A stretch of 12,584 bases of DNA, taken from Opitutia bacterium (GTDB lineage: Bacteria > Verrucomicrobiota > Verrucomicrobiia > Opitutales > Opitutaceae). Position 1 is the stretch's first letter, and each line of letters starts with the position of its first letter. Shown here one piece after another: positions 1-6,459 of this stretch. The stretch covers positions 1 to 12,584 of the forward strand of contig JANXWT010000279.1 of the NCBI GenBank assembly GCA_025351035.1, written 5' to 3'. Under the pieces are notes generated by a model, which saw nothing but the letters and a program-made list of their open reading frames with translations, searched no databases and had not been told where the DNA came from. The position numbers and the translations under genes were made by a program.

Positions 1-1615
1 ACTCCAACGCGACCGCGCGCATATCGGTGTAACTGGTGAACAACACCAGCGAGCCGCCGTGCACCTGCGCTGTGCAAAAACGAATGTAATCCGTGAGCAC
101 TTCCAGCGAGAGCCGGGCTTCCTGCGGAGTGGGCAACGGCACGTCGGCCGCCACGTAGATCCGCATGTGGCGCTCAAAATCGAACGGGGACTTTACGGCG
201 ACAGCCTCCGCGCCGTCGGCGCCCAGACGTGCGGCGAGCGGCGCGATACTGCCGCCCATCGCCAGAGTGGCGCTGGTGCAGATGACGCTCGTGCGACAAC
301 CGAACAGGTGTTTTCGCAATTCCGGCGCCACGTCGATCGGTGCGCTGCGCAGGGTGACGATCGCCTGCCTGCGACCGCTGCGCTCGGCCCAGTAGACGTG
401 GCCTTTGTCGCCCAGCGTGAGCCACTCAGTCAGATCCGTTTGGAGGGCCTTGATGCGCTGTTTTTGCTCGAGCAACTCGTCGTGCTCGCGCCCGTCCTCA
501 AACTTGTCGCCAAGTTTGCCCAGCAGCCGGTGCAACGCGCCGAGCGGTCCATCGAGCATCGGTTCCGCGACACCTTCCTCGCGCACGCGCACGATGGCGC
601 GCGGCGTCAGCATTTTTGCAGAGATGAAATCGAAGAATTGCTTCGCAGCGTCGAGAGCGTCGAGCACGAGCTGCTGCGCGGCGGGGCCACCGTGCTTCCT
701 GAAGAAGCCGCGCTTGGTCCGCGGGTTGAAGAGAAATTTCAGGGCGCGGTCGACGCCGTAGCTGCTGAGTGAAAGGCCGAAGTTGTTCGTGGCGACCTCG
801 GGCACCGTGTGGGCCTCGTCGAGCACGAGGAAGTCGTCGGGGAAGAGCACGCCGCGCGTGTCACGGGAGGCGCCTTGCGCCTGTGCGCCGCCGGCATTGA
901 TGAGGGCGAAGAGGAGCGCGTGGTTGACGATGACGACTTGCGCGGTGCGTAGCCGCACCCGGGCGCGTTGGTAGTGGCAGCGCTCGGCGTCACAGTGCTT
1001 GCGCGAGCAGGAGGAGGAATCGGCGTTCACAGCGTCCCACACCTCGGAACGGGGCGGCGGCTTCAAATCGTGGCGCAGGCCGGTGGTGGTGGTCTCGGCC
1101 CACTTGGCGATGCGCTGAAGTTCCTCGTAGTCGGCGTCGGCGAAGAGGGTCGTGCGGTCGGCGAGCGCGTGGCCGAGGCGGGTCGGACAGAGGTAATTGG
1201 ATTTGCCCACGAGGACGGTGGACCGGAAATCAGCGTAGCGGGCGAGGGTGGGGCTCGTCTTGAACACGCGCCGACAGATGGGCAGATCTTGTTTCTCGAT
1301 TTGCTCTTGGAGGGAAATGGTGTGCGTCGACACAATCATTTGCCGGCTTTGGTCAACAGCGTGAATGAGGCCGGGAATGAGGTAAGCGAGGGACTTGCCA
1401 ACGCCAGTGCCGGCCTCGAAGAGCAGCGGCTCATCGGCGGTCATCGCCGCGGCGACAGCGCGCGCCATTTGCGCCTGCTGGGGCCGGTGTTCGAGCTGCA
1501 GGACGGTGCAAAGCTGGCCGGTCTCGGCGAAGATGGCGCGCGCGTGTTCCCGCACCCGCGTCGGCTTGGGGCCGGCGTCCGCAGGCGGGCTGGCGTCGTC
1601 GTGCAGGCCAATCAT
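1..1615 (-). CDS. DinG/YoaA-type (XPD-like) iron-sulfur ATP-dependent DNA helicase, 3' end cut by the window
   Basis: The reverse strand encodes 538 residues from ATG 1615 and is still open at base 1, so the C-terminal part carrying the last helicase motifs is missing. Visible superfamily 2 motifs are a Q-motif-like RPQQ (44-47), Walker A EAGTGVGKS (67-75), motif Ia VSTHTISLQEQ (95-105), the DEAH box (266-269) and TSATL (447-451), followed by SPFDF (476-480). Cys143, Cys203, Cys208 and Cys213 lie between Walker A and DEAH, the spacing expected for the 4Fe-4S cluster of the XPD/DinG family. No N-terminal exonuclease domain precedes the helicase, so it resembles E. coli DinG/YoaA rather than the Gram-positive exonuclease fusions. 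Such enzymes unwind 5'-to-3' on damaged or structured DNA and R-loops. An in-frame TTG at 1624 is an alternative start; the frame closes upstream at TAA 1634-1636. No clear ribosome binding site is visible. The family call is strong; the exact substrate is not deducible. Confidence 0.93.
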   Translation of the reverse strand, partial: MIGLHDDASPPADAGPKPTRVREHARAIFAETGQLCTVLQLEHRPQQAQMARAVAAAMTADEPLLFEAGTGVGKSLAYLIPGLIHAVDQSRQMIVSTHTISLQEQIEKQDLPICRRVFKTSPTLARYADFRSTVLVGKSNYLCPTRLGHALADRTTLFADADYEELQRIAKWAETTTTGLRHDLKPPPRSEVWDAVNADSSSCSRKHCDAERCHYQRARVRLRTAQVVIVNHALLFALINAGGAQAQGASRDTRGVLFPDDFLVLDEAHTVPEVATNNFGLSLSSYGVDRALKFLFNPRTKRGFFRKHGGPAAQQLVLDALDAAKQFFDFISAKMLTPRAIVRVREEGVAEPMLDGPLGALHRLLGKLGDKFEDGREHDELLEQKQRIKALQTDLTEWLTLGDKGHVYWAERSGRRQAIVTLRSAPIDVAPELRKHLFGCRTSVICTSATLAMGGSIAPLAARLGADGAEAVAVKSPFDFERHMRIYVAADVPLPTPQEARLSLEVLTDYIRFCTAQVHGGSLVLFTSYTDMRAVALE

Positions 1616-1651
1616 GCGCGCCAATGAGTGGAGTTAACCCCTGCGGAGCAA

Positions 1652-1680
1652 TTGCAAATCCCCGCGAAGGGAAATAATTT
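1652..1680 (+). promoter_or_regulatory. Possible sigma70-type promoter for the metal ATPase gene
   Basis: In the 97-base divergent gap, TTGCAA at 1652-1657 is followed after 17 bases by TAATTT (1675-1680), inside the AT-rich run AAATAATTT. The match to the consensus is partial: 4 of 6 and 3 of 6 bases. An alternative -10, AATAAT at 1673-1678, fits better but leaves only a 15-base spacer. It is the only AT-rich patch in the gap and lies 32 bases before the ATPase start. This is a weak prediction. Confidence 0.25.
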
Positions 1681-1712
1681 GCGGGCCCGGGCGCACCGCA
1701 CATCCTGCGACG

Positions 1713-3953
1713 ATGGCCACAACTGAAACTCCGCCCGCCGCCTGGACTGAGGACTTGGTGCGCTTCCTCCAAAGCCAGCCAGGCATCGCGGCGGTGCGGG
1801 TGAATCCGACGGACCGCAAACTGTCGGTGGCGACGCTTGGGCCCGTGGACACTGCGCGCTTGGCGGAGCACATCGGCGAAGTGCTGCACGCCATCGAGCA
1901 CAAACTGTCCGAGGGCGGCAAGCGCACGGCGGCGCCCGCGGGCTTCGTCGTCAAGCGGAGCGGCGACACGACCACGGTCGAGCGCCCGACGTGTGTGACG
2001 GCACCGGGCTTCTGGCGCTGGACGGACTACAACTTGGCCGAGGAAGAAGACGCGCACGACCACGGTCACGGCGACGAGTGGCGCTTGCTCTCGGTGCTGG
2101 CGGCGACGTGCGGTGTGGCGGGCCTCGCGGCGTTTGCCGCCGGGCGCTTGGGCGCGCCAGGCTGGCTGGTGCCGGCGCTTTACGGTGCAGCGCTGATCGC
2201 CGGCGGCTGGGATGCCACCATCGACACGTGGAAAAATATCCGGCGAAAGAAACTCGATATTCACTTTCTGATGCTCGCCGTAGCCGTGGGCGCCGTATCG
2301 ATCGGAGCCTGGGGCGAAGCGACGTTGCTGCTGTTTCTGTTTTCGGCGTCCGGCGCGATGGAGGCCTTCGCTCTCGACCGCACGCAGCGCGAAGTGTCGG
2401 CGCTGCTGCACACCGCGCCAAAGCTTGCGACCGTCATCGGTCCCGCCGGTGAGGAGCACGTGGTGAAGGCCGAGACGCTGAAGGTCGACGACCGACTGCT
2501 GGTCAAACCGGGCGACATGTTCGCCGCCGACGGCGAGGTCGTGAAGGGGCAGTCGTCGAGCGACGAATCGACCCTCACTGGCGAGTCCGTGCCGGTTGAT
2601 AAGGCGATCGGTGCGCAGGTTTTCAGCGGCACGATCAATCTCGCTGGTGTTCTCGAGGTGCGCGTGCGGCGGCTGCCGTCGGAGAGCACGCTGCAAAAAA
2701 TCATCCGACTCATCCAGACTGCCCAGAAGCTGAAGGCACCGAGCGAGCGTTTCACCGACAAGTTCGGAGCCGGCTACACGCTCCTTGTGCTTGGGCTGAC
2801 GGCGGCCATGTTTCTCGTCTGGTGGCTGGGTTTTCAGTTGCCGGCCTTCCGCAATGAGCCGGACCGATTCTCAGCGTTCTACCGCGCAATGACGCTCCTC
2901 GTCGTGGCGAGTCCATGTGCGCTCGTGCTGTCGATTCCGTCGGCGATTCTCGCCGCCATCGCGTGGGGCGCGAAGCACGGCATTCTCTTTCGCGGTGGTG
3001 CGGCCATCGAGAAACTGGCGGAGGTCGACGTCGTGGCGCTTGACAAGACCGGCACGCTGACGACGGGCGAGTTGGCCGTGATATCCTACGAGAGTTTTCC
3101 GGCCGGCCGCGAGCAGGAGGTGCGGGAACTGGCCTTTGCGCTGGAGAAAAACTCCACGCATCCGCTCGCTCGCGCCATCACGCAGCACGCACGTCAGGTC
3201 GGAACTCGCGTTCGCGAAGTGGAGCAGTTTGAGTCGGTCACCGGGCAAGGCGTGCGCGGCAAATTCGCGGAAGGCAGTGTCGTGCTCGGTCGCCGCGAGC
3301 TGATCGCCGCAGGGCCGTTCGCCTCGTGGCTGGAAAAAATGCCGGCCGCAGACGCCGAATTCTCCGAAATCTGGGTGCTGGCACCGGGTCTCATCGGTCG
3401 CGTGTTGTTGAAGGACCGGTTGCGGCCCGAGTCGCGCGGCGTGCTGGCCGCGTTGAAGGCCGGCGGCATTGTCACGGTGATGCTCACTGGCGACCGCCGG
3501 CACACGGCCGAAGCCGTCGCCCGTGAATCGGGCGTCAGCGAAGTGCGTTCCGGCCTCTCGCCTGAGGGCAAAGTCGCGGCCATCGCCGGCTTCGGGAAGG
3601 CTGGCCACAAGGTCGCCATGGTGGGCGACGGGGTGAATGATGCGCCTTGCCTAGCGGCCGCCTATGTTTCCGTCGCGATGGGAGCGCGCGGCAGCGACGC
3701 GGCGCTTGAACAAAGCGAAGTCATTTTGATGAATGACCGGATCGAGAATTTCCTGTCCGCGCACCGACTCAGTCGCCGCGCGCGCCGTATCATCAAGGAG
3801 AATTTGCTTATTTCGCTCGGCACCGTGGTTGTGATGGTCACGACCTCGCTCTTCGGCTTCGTGCCGCTGAGCATCGGCGTGCTCGTCCACGAAGGCAGCA
3901 CGGTGGTGGTCTGCCTGAACAGTCTGCGCCTGCTCTTGGGGAAGAATCGCTAG
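1713..3953 (+). CDS. Heavy-metal-translocating P1B-type ATPase, SPC/HEGST (P1B-4-like) subgroup
   Basis: This 746-residue membrane pump exports a transition metal using ATP. The order is a soluble N-terminus (1-122), membrane helices around 126-145, 150-168 and 182-216, the actuator domain with TGES (289-292), helices around 353-372 and 391-417, the phosphorylation site DKTGT with Asp444, HP (483-484), TGDRRH (592-597), GDGVND (638-643) and two final helices around 697-738. The intramembrane motif is SPC (400-402), not CPC, and the last helix carries HEGST (726-730). In this family that pair marks P1B-4 ATPases (CoaT/CtpD-like), linked to Co, Fe, Zn or Ni rather than Cu. Residues 24-62 look like a ferredoxin-fold metal-binding domain lacking its CxxC; a His/Asp/Glu-rich stretch (109-122, including HDHGHGDEW) follows. 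No metal-responsive regulator is adjacent. The ATG at 1713 has no evident Shine-Dalgarno sequence. Metal specificity is inferred from motifs only. Confidence 0.93.
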   Translation: MATTETPPAAWTEDLVRFLQSQPGIAAVRVNPTDRKLSVATLGPVDTARLAEHIGEVLHAIEHKLSEGGKRTAAPAGFVVKRSGDTTTVERPTCVTAPGFWRWTDYNLAEEEDAHDHGHGDEWRLLSVLAATCGVAGLAAFAAGRLGAPGWLVPALYGAALIAGGWDATIDTWKNIRRKKLDIHFLMLAVAVGAVSIGAWGEATLLLFLFSASGAMEAFALDRTQREVSALLHTAPKLATVIGPAGEEHVVKAETLKVDDRLLVKPGDMFAADGEVVKGQSSSDESTLTGESVPVDKAIGAQVFSGTINLAGVLEVRVRRLPSESTLQKIIRLIQTAQKLKAPSERFTDKFGAGYTLLVLGLTAAMFLVWWLGFQLPAFRNEPDRFSAFYRAMTLLVVASPCALVLSIPSAILAAIAWGAKHGILFRGGAAIEKLAEVDVVALDKTGTLTTGELAVISYESFPAGREQEVRELAFALEKNSTHPLARAITQHARQVGTRVREVEQFESVTGQGVRGKFAEGSVVLGRRELIAAGPFASWLEKMPAADAEFSEIWVLAPGLIGRVLLKDRLRPESRGVLAALKAGGIVTVMLTGDRRHTAEAVARESGVSEVRSGLSPEGKVAAIAGFGKAGHKVAMVGDGVNDAPCLAAAYVSVAMGARGSDAALEQSEVILMNDRIENFLSAHRLSRRARRIIKENLLISLGTVVVMVTTSLFGFVPLSIGVLVHEGSTVVVCLNSLRLLLGKNR

Positions 3954-3963
3954 CGCAGGGCGC

Positions 3964-4500
3964 TCAGTCCTCGATCCACACCGGATCGCCGGGACGGACC
4001 AGATCGAAGAGTTCGGCGATCTCAATGTTGTGCATTTGCACGCAGCCGCTGCTGGCGGGTGCGCCGAGCTTTTCCTCGTGGTTCGTGCCGTGAATATAAA
4101 CATAGCGAGCGTAGGTGTCGACGTTGCCGCCGGCATTGTGGCCGGGCTCGAGTCCGCGCAGCCGGAGAATGCGCGTGGTGATGATGTTTCGCTCATTCGC
4201 TTCGGCACTGAGTTCGCGGAAGTGACGCCCGGTGGCGACACGGCTCTGGAAAACCATACCCGGCGGCTGGCCGGCGCCGATCTTCTCGGCGATCTCGTGC
4301 AGACCGCGCGGCGTGCCGAGCGAGTCCTGCAGGTTGGAGGGCGGCCGCAGCGATGTGGAGATGACGCAACTTTTGCCGAGGACACTGCCGACGTAGAACA
4401 GCAGCCGCTGGTTCGCGATTGATACAACGATAAGGCGCTCTGGGAACTTGCGTCCAAGCGCCGCACACTTTGCCTTGGCCCGTTCAAAACATTCTTTCAT
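3964..4500 (-). CDS. L,D-transpeptidase (YkuD-fold) without a recognisable export signal
   Basis: A 178-residue protein with the YkuD catalytic signature: HGTN (137-140), then SSGCVQM (150-156) with candidate nucleophile Cys153 and His137. The downstream IAELFDLVRPGDPVWI pattern is typical of the end of these domains. Family members make 3-3 peptidoglycan cross-links or attach lipoproteins to the wall in the periplasm. Two things are odd. The residue after the Cys-Val pair is Gln, where the usual motif SHGC(I/V)R has Arg. The N-terminus (MKECFERAKAKC) is charged with no hydrophobic signal segment. The frame continues upstream to ATG 4665, but that 55-residue extension is polar, low-complexity and also gives no signal peptide, so I prefer 4500. 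There is no LysM or PG-binding domain. The gene converges on the ATPase gene with 10 bases between stop codons. On the reverse strand TTGACC (4557-4552) and GATACT (4530-4525) are 21 bases apart, too far for a normal promoter. Confidence 0.87.
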   Translation of the reverse strand: MKECFERAKAKCAALGRKFPERLIVVSIANQRLLFYVGSVLGKSCVISTSLRPPSNLQDSLGTPRGLHEIAEKIGAGQPPGMVFQSRVATGRHFRELSAEANERNIITTRILRLRGLEPGHNAGGNVDTYARYVYIHGTNHEEKLGAPASSGCVQMHNIEIAELFDLVRPGDPVWIED

Positions 4501-4667
4501 GGGGAAAATAGTTCTTCTTGAGTCAGTATCGTCGGGGCCACCGGAGCAGTCGGTCAAGAGCTGATTGCCTGTTGCCGGTCCGTGCCTTTCCGCTGATGAC
4601 CGCACGGTGAGATCGGATTTTCGCCCTTGCGGGTGTCTTAGCCTTGGCGTTTCGTGGCGACTCATTT

Positions 4668-4744
4668 GGACGATTAGCTCAGTTGGTTAGAGCACCTCGC
4701 TTACACCGAGGGTGTCGGGGGTTCGAGTCCCTCATCGTCCACCA
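4668..4744 (+). tRNA. tRNA-Val (anticodon UAC), CCA encoded
   Basis: A full cloverleaf can be folded. The acceptor stem GGACGAT (4668-4674) pairs with ATCGTCC (4734-4740). The D arm is GCTC/GAGC. The anticodon stem CCTCG/CGAGG encloses the loop CTTACAC with anticodon TAC. A 5-base variable loop GTGTC follows, then a T arm GGGGG/CCCTC around TTCGAGT with one G-T pair. Discriminator A4741 suits valine, and CCA is encoded at 4742-4744. The anticodon reads GUA and, by wobble, other GUN codons. The 167-base gap upstream (4501-4667) shows no convincing promoter. The tRNA 3' end lies only 10 bases before the hemC start codon, so the two are probably co-transcribed. Confidence 0.97.
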
Positions 4745-4754
4745 GTCTTTGCCG

Positions 4755-5609
4755 ATGAAAATCCTCCTCGCCACCCGTAAAAGCCCTCTCGCCCTCGCGC
4801 AGACCGAAATGGTCGCCGCCCGTTTTCGCGAAGTCTTGCCCGGAGCCGAATGCGAGCTGCTGCGCATCGTCACGACCGGCGACCGACAGGCAGAATGGTC
4901 GCTGGCCAAGCAGGGCGGCAAGGGTCTCTTCACCGCCGAACTTGAGCAGGCGCTGCTGCGAGGCGAGGCGCACGTCGCCGTCCACAGTTGCAAGGACCTC
5001 CCCGGCGAGAATCCGGCCGGCCTCGCCGTCGCGGGTTTCATGCCGCGCGTCGACACGCGCGATGTGCTGATTCTCCGCGAAGGTGTCACCGAGCCCAAGA
5101 CCATCGCCACGAGCAGCCCGCGCCGGCAGCTGCAGATTAAACTGCTTTTCCCGAACGCCACCTTCACCGAGATTCGCGGCAACGTGGACACGCGCCTCAA
5201 GAAAATCGCCAGCGGTCTCGCCGACGCGACGATCCTCGCCGCCGCCGGTTTGACGCGCCTCGGTTTCCACAGTTGGCCCGGGATCGTTTTCCGGCCGCTG
5301 AGTTTCGCCGAGAGCGTGCCGGCCGTGGGGCAGGGGGCCATCGCCGTCCAATGCCGCGCCGAGGACGCCGCGAAGTTCGCCGTGGCGCTCGACGCCGCGA
5401 CCGCGCGCAATGTGAACATCGAGCGCGCCATTCAGACGCAGGTCGGCGGTGGCTGCCAGATCGCGTTCGCCGCGCACGTCGCCGGCGACACGTTGCATTT
5501 CTTCCACGAGAAAACCGGTATCCGCACGCTGTCGCTCACGGCTGCCGATTTCGCCAATCCAACTCAAGCCGCCACGCGCGCCCTCGCCGCCTTCAATTTT
5601 CATGTCTGA
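4755..5609 (+). CDS. hemC: Hydroxymethylbilane synthase (porphobilinogen deaminase)
   Basis: This 284-residue cytoplasmic enzyme condenses four porphobilinogens into linear hydroxymethylbilane, a step of heme and other tetrapyrrole synthesis. Recognisable landmarks are the N-terminal TRKSPLALAQ (7-16), HSCKDLP (77-83) with the substrate-binding Lys-Asp pair, TSSPRRQLQ (119-127) with Arg123 and Arg124, IRGNVDTRLKK (140-150), VPAVGQGAIAVQ (188-199) and GGGCQI (231-236). Cys234 of the last motif is expected to carry the dipyrromethane cofactor. It is slightly shorter than the roughly 310-residue E. coli enzyme, the difference falling in the C-terminal domain. ATG 4755 is chosen because the homology begins there; the frame stays open upstream only because it reads through the tRNA gene. 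No Shine-Dalgarno sequence is obvious in the 10 bases after the tRNA. Its stop overlaps the hemD start by 8 bases, implying translational coupling. Confidence 0.96.
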   Translation: MKILLATRKSPLALAQTEMVAARFREVLPGAECELLRIVTTGDRQAEWSLAKQGGKGLFTAELEQALLRGEAHVAVHSCKDLPGENPAGLAVAGFMPRVDTRDVLILREGVTEPKTIATSSPRRQLQIKLLFPNATFTEIRGNVDTRLKKIASGLADATILAAAGLTRLGFHSWPGIVFRPLSFAESVPAVGQGAIAVQCRAEDAAKFAVALDAATARNVNIERAIQTQVGGGCQIAFAAHVAGDTLHFFHEKTGIRTLSLTAADFANPTQAATRALAAFNFHV

Positions 5610-6393
5610 CGCAAAACCTCTTTCAGGCCGACGCATCGTCATCACCCGCCCGCGCGAGCAATCGCTTGAGTGGCGCCTCAAGTTCGAGGCGCTCGGCGCG
5701 ACGGTCATCGAGCTGCCGCTCATCCAAGTCAGCAAGGACGTCAATCTGCAGACGCTCGCGGAAGTCTTCCAGGAACTCGGCGGCTACGAGTGGATCATCT
5801 TCACGAGCGTGAACGGCGTGCGGTTCTTCTTCGAGGAGTTCACGCGCGTGTTCGACGACATCCGCGCGTTCGGCCTGATGCGCATTGCCGTCGTCGGCGA
5901 GGCGACCGCGGCCGCGATCCGTGAGAAACACCTCCGCGTCGAGATGCAGCCGAAGAAAGCCAATGCCCTCGAACTCGCGCAGACGCTCATCGAGCGCGAG
6001 TCGATGGACAGCGCGAAGGTGCTTGTGATCACCGGCAACAAGAACCGCGAGGAACTCGTCACCAAGCTCGAAGAAGCGCGCGCGATCGTCGACTGCCTGC
6101 CGGTCTACAAGACCGAGGAAACCGATTTGTCGACCGATCCGGTCGCGAGCGATTTCCGCCAACGCGGGGCCGACGCAATCCTGTTCGCCAGCCCGTCGAC
6201 CGTGCAGTCGTTCTTCGACCAGGCCGCCGCCCTCAAACTCGCCCCGAAGGCGAAGCGCCCCATCACCGGCAGCATCGGCCCGAGCACGACCGCCGCAATG
6301 AAGCAGCTTGGCCTGCCGGTGGATTTCGAAGCGTCCGACGCGTCCTTGGAGTCGTTGGTGCGAAATCTGACGGAGAAGATTTCCCGCGGATAA
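5602..6393 (+). CDS. hemD: Uroporphyrinogen-III synthase
   Basis: This 263-residue enzyme closes hydroxymethylbilane into uroporphyrinogen III with inversion of ring D, directly using the product of the upstream enzyme. The family is weakly conserved, but the landmarks are present: ITRPREQ near the N-terminus, FTSVNGVRFF (about residues 68-77), the mid-protein ITGNKNREEL, LPVYKTEE, then FASPSTVQSFF and GSIGPSTTAAMKQLGLPVDFEA near the C-terminus, which match the two-lobed HemD fold. The length is normal (E. coli has 246). Its ATG lies inside the last codons of hemC, the classic coupled hemC-hemD arrangement. The final three codons (Ser-Arg-Gly) and the TAA stop lie at the left edge of the palindromic repeat, so the element supplies the end of this protein. 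Confidence 0.94.
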   Translation: MSDAKPLSGRRIVITRPREQSLEWRLKFEALGATVIELPLIQVSKDVNLQTLAEVFQELGGYEWIIFTSVNGVRFFFEEFTRVFDDIRAFGLMRIAVVGEATAAAIREKHLRVEMQPKKANALELAQTLIERESMDSAKVLVITGNKNREELVTKLEEARAIVDCLPVYKTEETDLSTDPVASDFRQRGADAILFASPSTVQSFFDQAAALKLAPKAKRPITGSIGPSTTAAMKQLGLPVDFEASDASLESLVRNLTEKISRG

Positions 6394-6448
6394 CGCGGAT
6401 ACCACGGATAAGTTTTGCCCTATCCGCGCCCATCAGCGTAATCCGCGG
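6384..6448. repeat. Long imperfect palindrome (dispersed-repeat-like) between hemD and the aminotransferase gene
   Basis: Left arm 6384-6410 and right arm 6421-6448 fold into one hairpin with loop 6411-6420. CCGCGGAT (6384-6391) pairs perfectly with ATCCGCGG (6441-6448), followed by an A-A mismatch, 4 bp, a G-A mismatch, 3 bp, a 4x4 internal loop and a final 6 bp (CGGATA/TATCCG). Within each arm the unit CGCGGAT or a variant recurs (CCGCGGAT, CGCGGAT, CACGGAT). From general familiarity, such CGCGGATAACGCGGAT-type palindromes recur in intergenic DNA of some bacteria, including Verrucomicrobiota; I cannot count copies here. There is no T-run after the stem, so a classical intrinsic terminator is unlikely. 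Confidence 0.75.
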
Positions 6449-6450
6449 AG
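6447..6450 (+). promoter_or_regulatory. Shine-Dalgarno GGAG for the aminotransferase gene, partly inside the palindrome
   Basis: GGAG lies 9 bases before ATG 6460 and is the only good Shine-Dalgarno candidate for this start. Its first two G bases (6447-6448) are paired with C6385 and C6384 in the palindrome stem. Readthrough RNA from hemD could therefore fold and limit access of the ribosome. Confidence 0.55.
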
Positions 6451-6459
6451 AATCCACTC

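Noticed and set aside
1431..2696. Long open minus-strand frame across the helicase start and the ATPase gene
   Set aside because: Arg/Ala/Pro-rich shadow without motifs, overlapping two clearly real genes.
3952..3964. Small dyad AGCGC-AGG-GCGCT exactly between the convergent stops of the ATPase and L,D-transpeptidase genes
   Set aside because: Only a 5-bp stem with a 3-base loop and no T-run on either strand; too small to call a terminator.
4501..4665. 55-residue N-terminal extension of the L,D-transpeptidase
   Set aside because: Polar, low-complexity, no signal peptide and no family resemblance; ATG 4500 gives a compact domain.
4501..4667. Search for promoters for tRNA-Val/hemC and for the L,D-transpeptidase
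   Set aside because: TTGCGG (4627-4632) has no good -10 partner; on the minus strand TTGACC and GATACT are 21 bases apart. Neither meets a reasonable standard.
4644..4754. Upstream extension of the hemC frame
   Set aside because: It reads through the tRNA-Val gene; HemC homology starts at ATG 4755.
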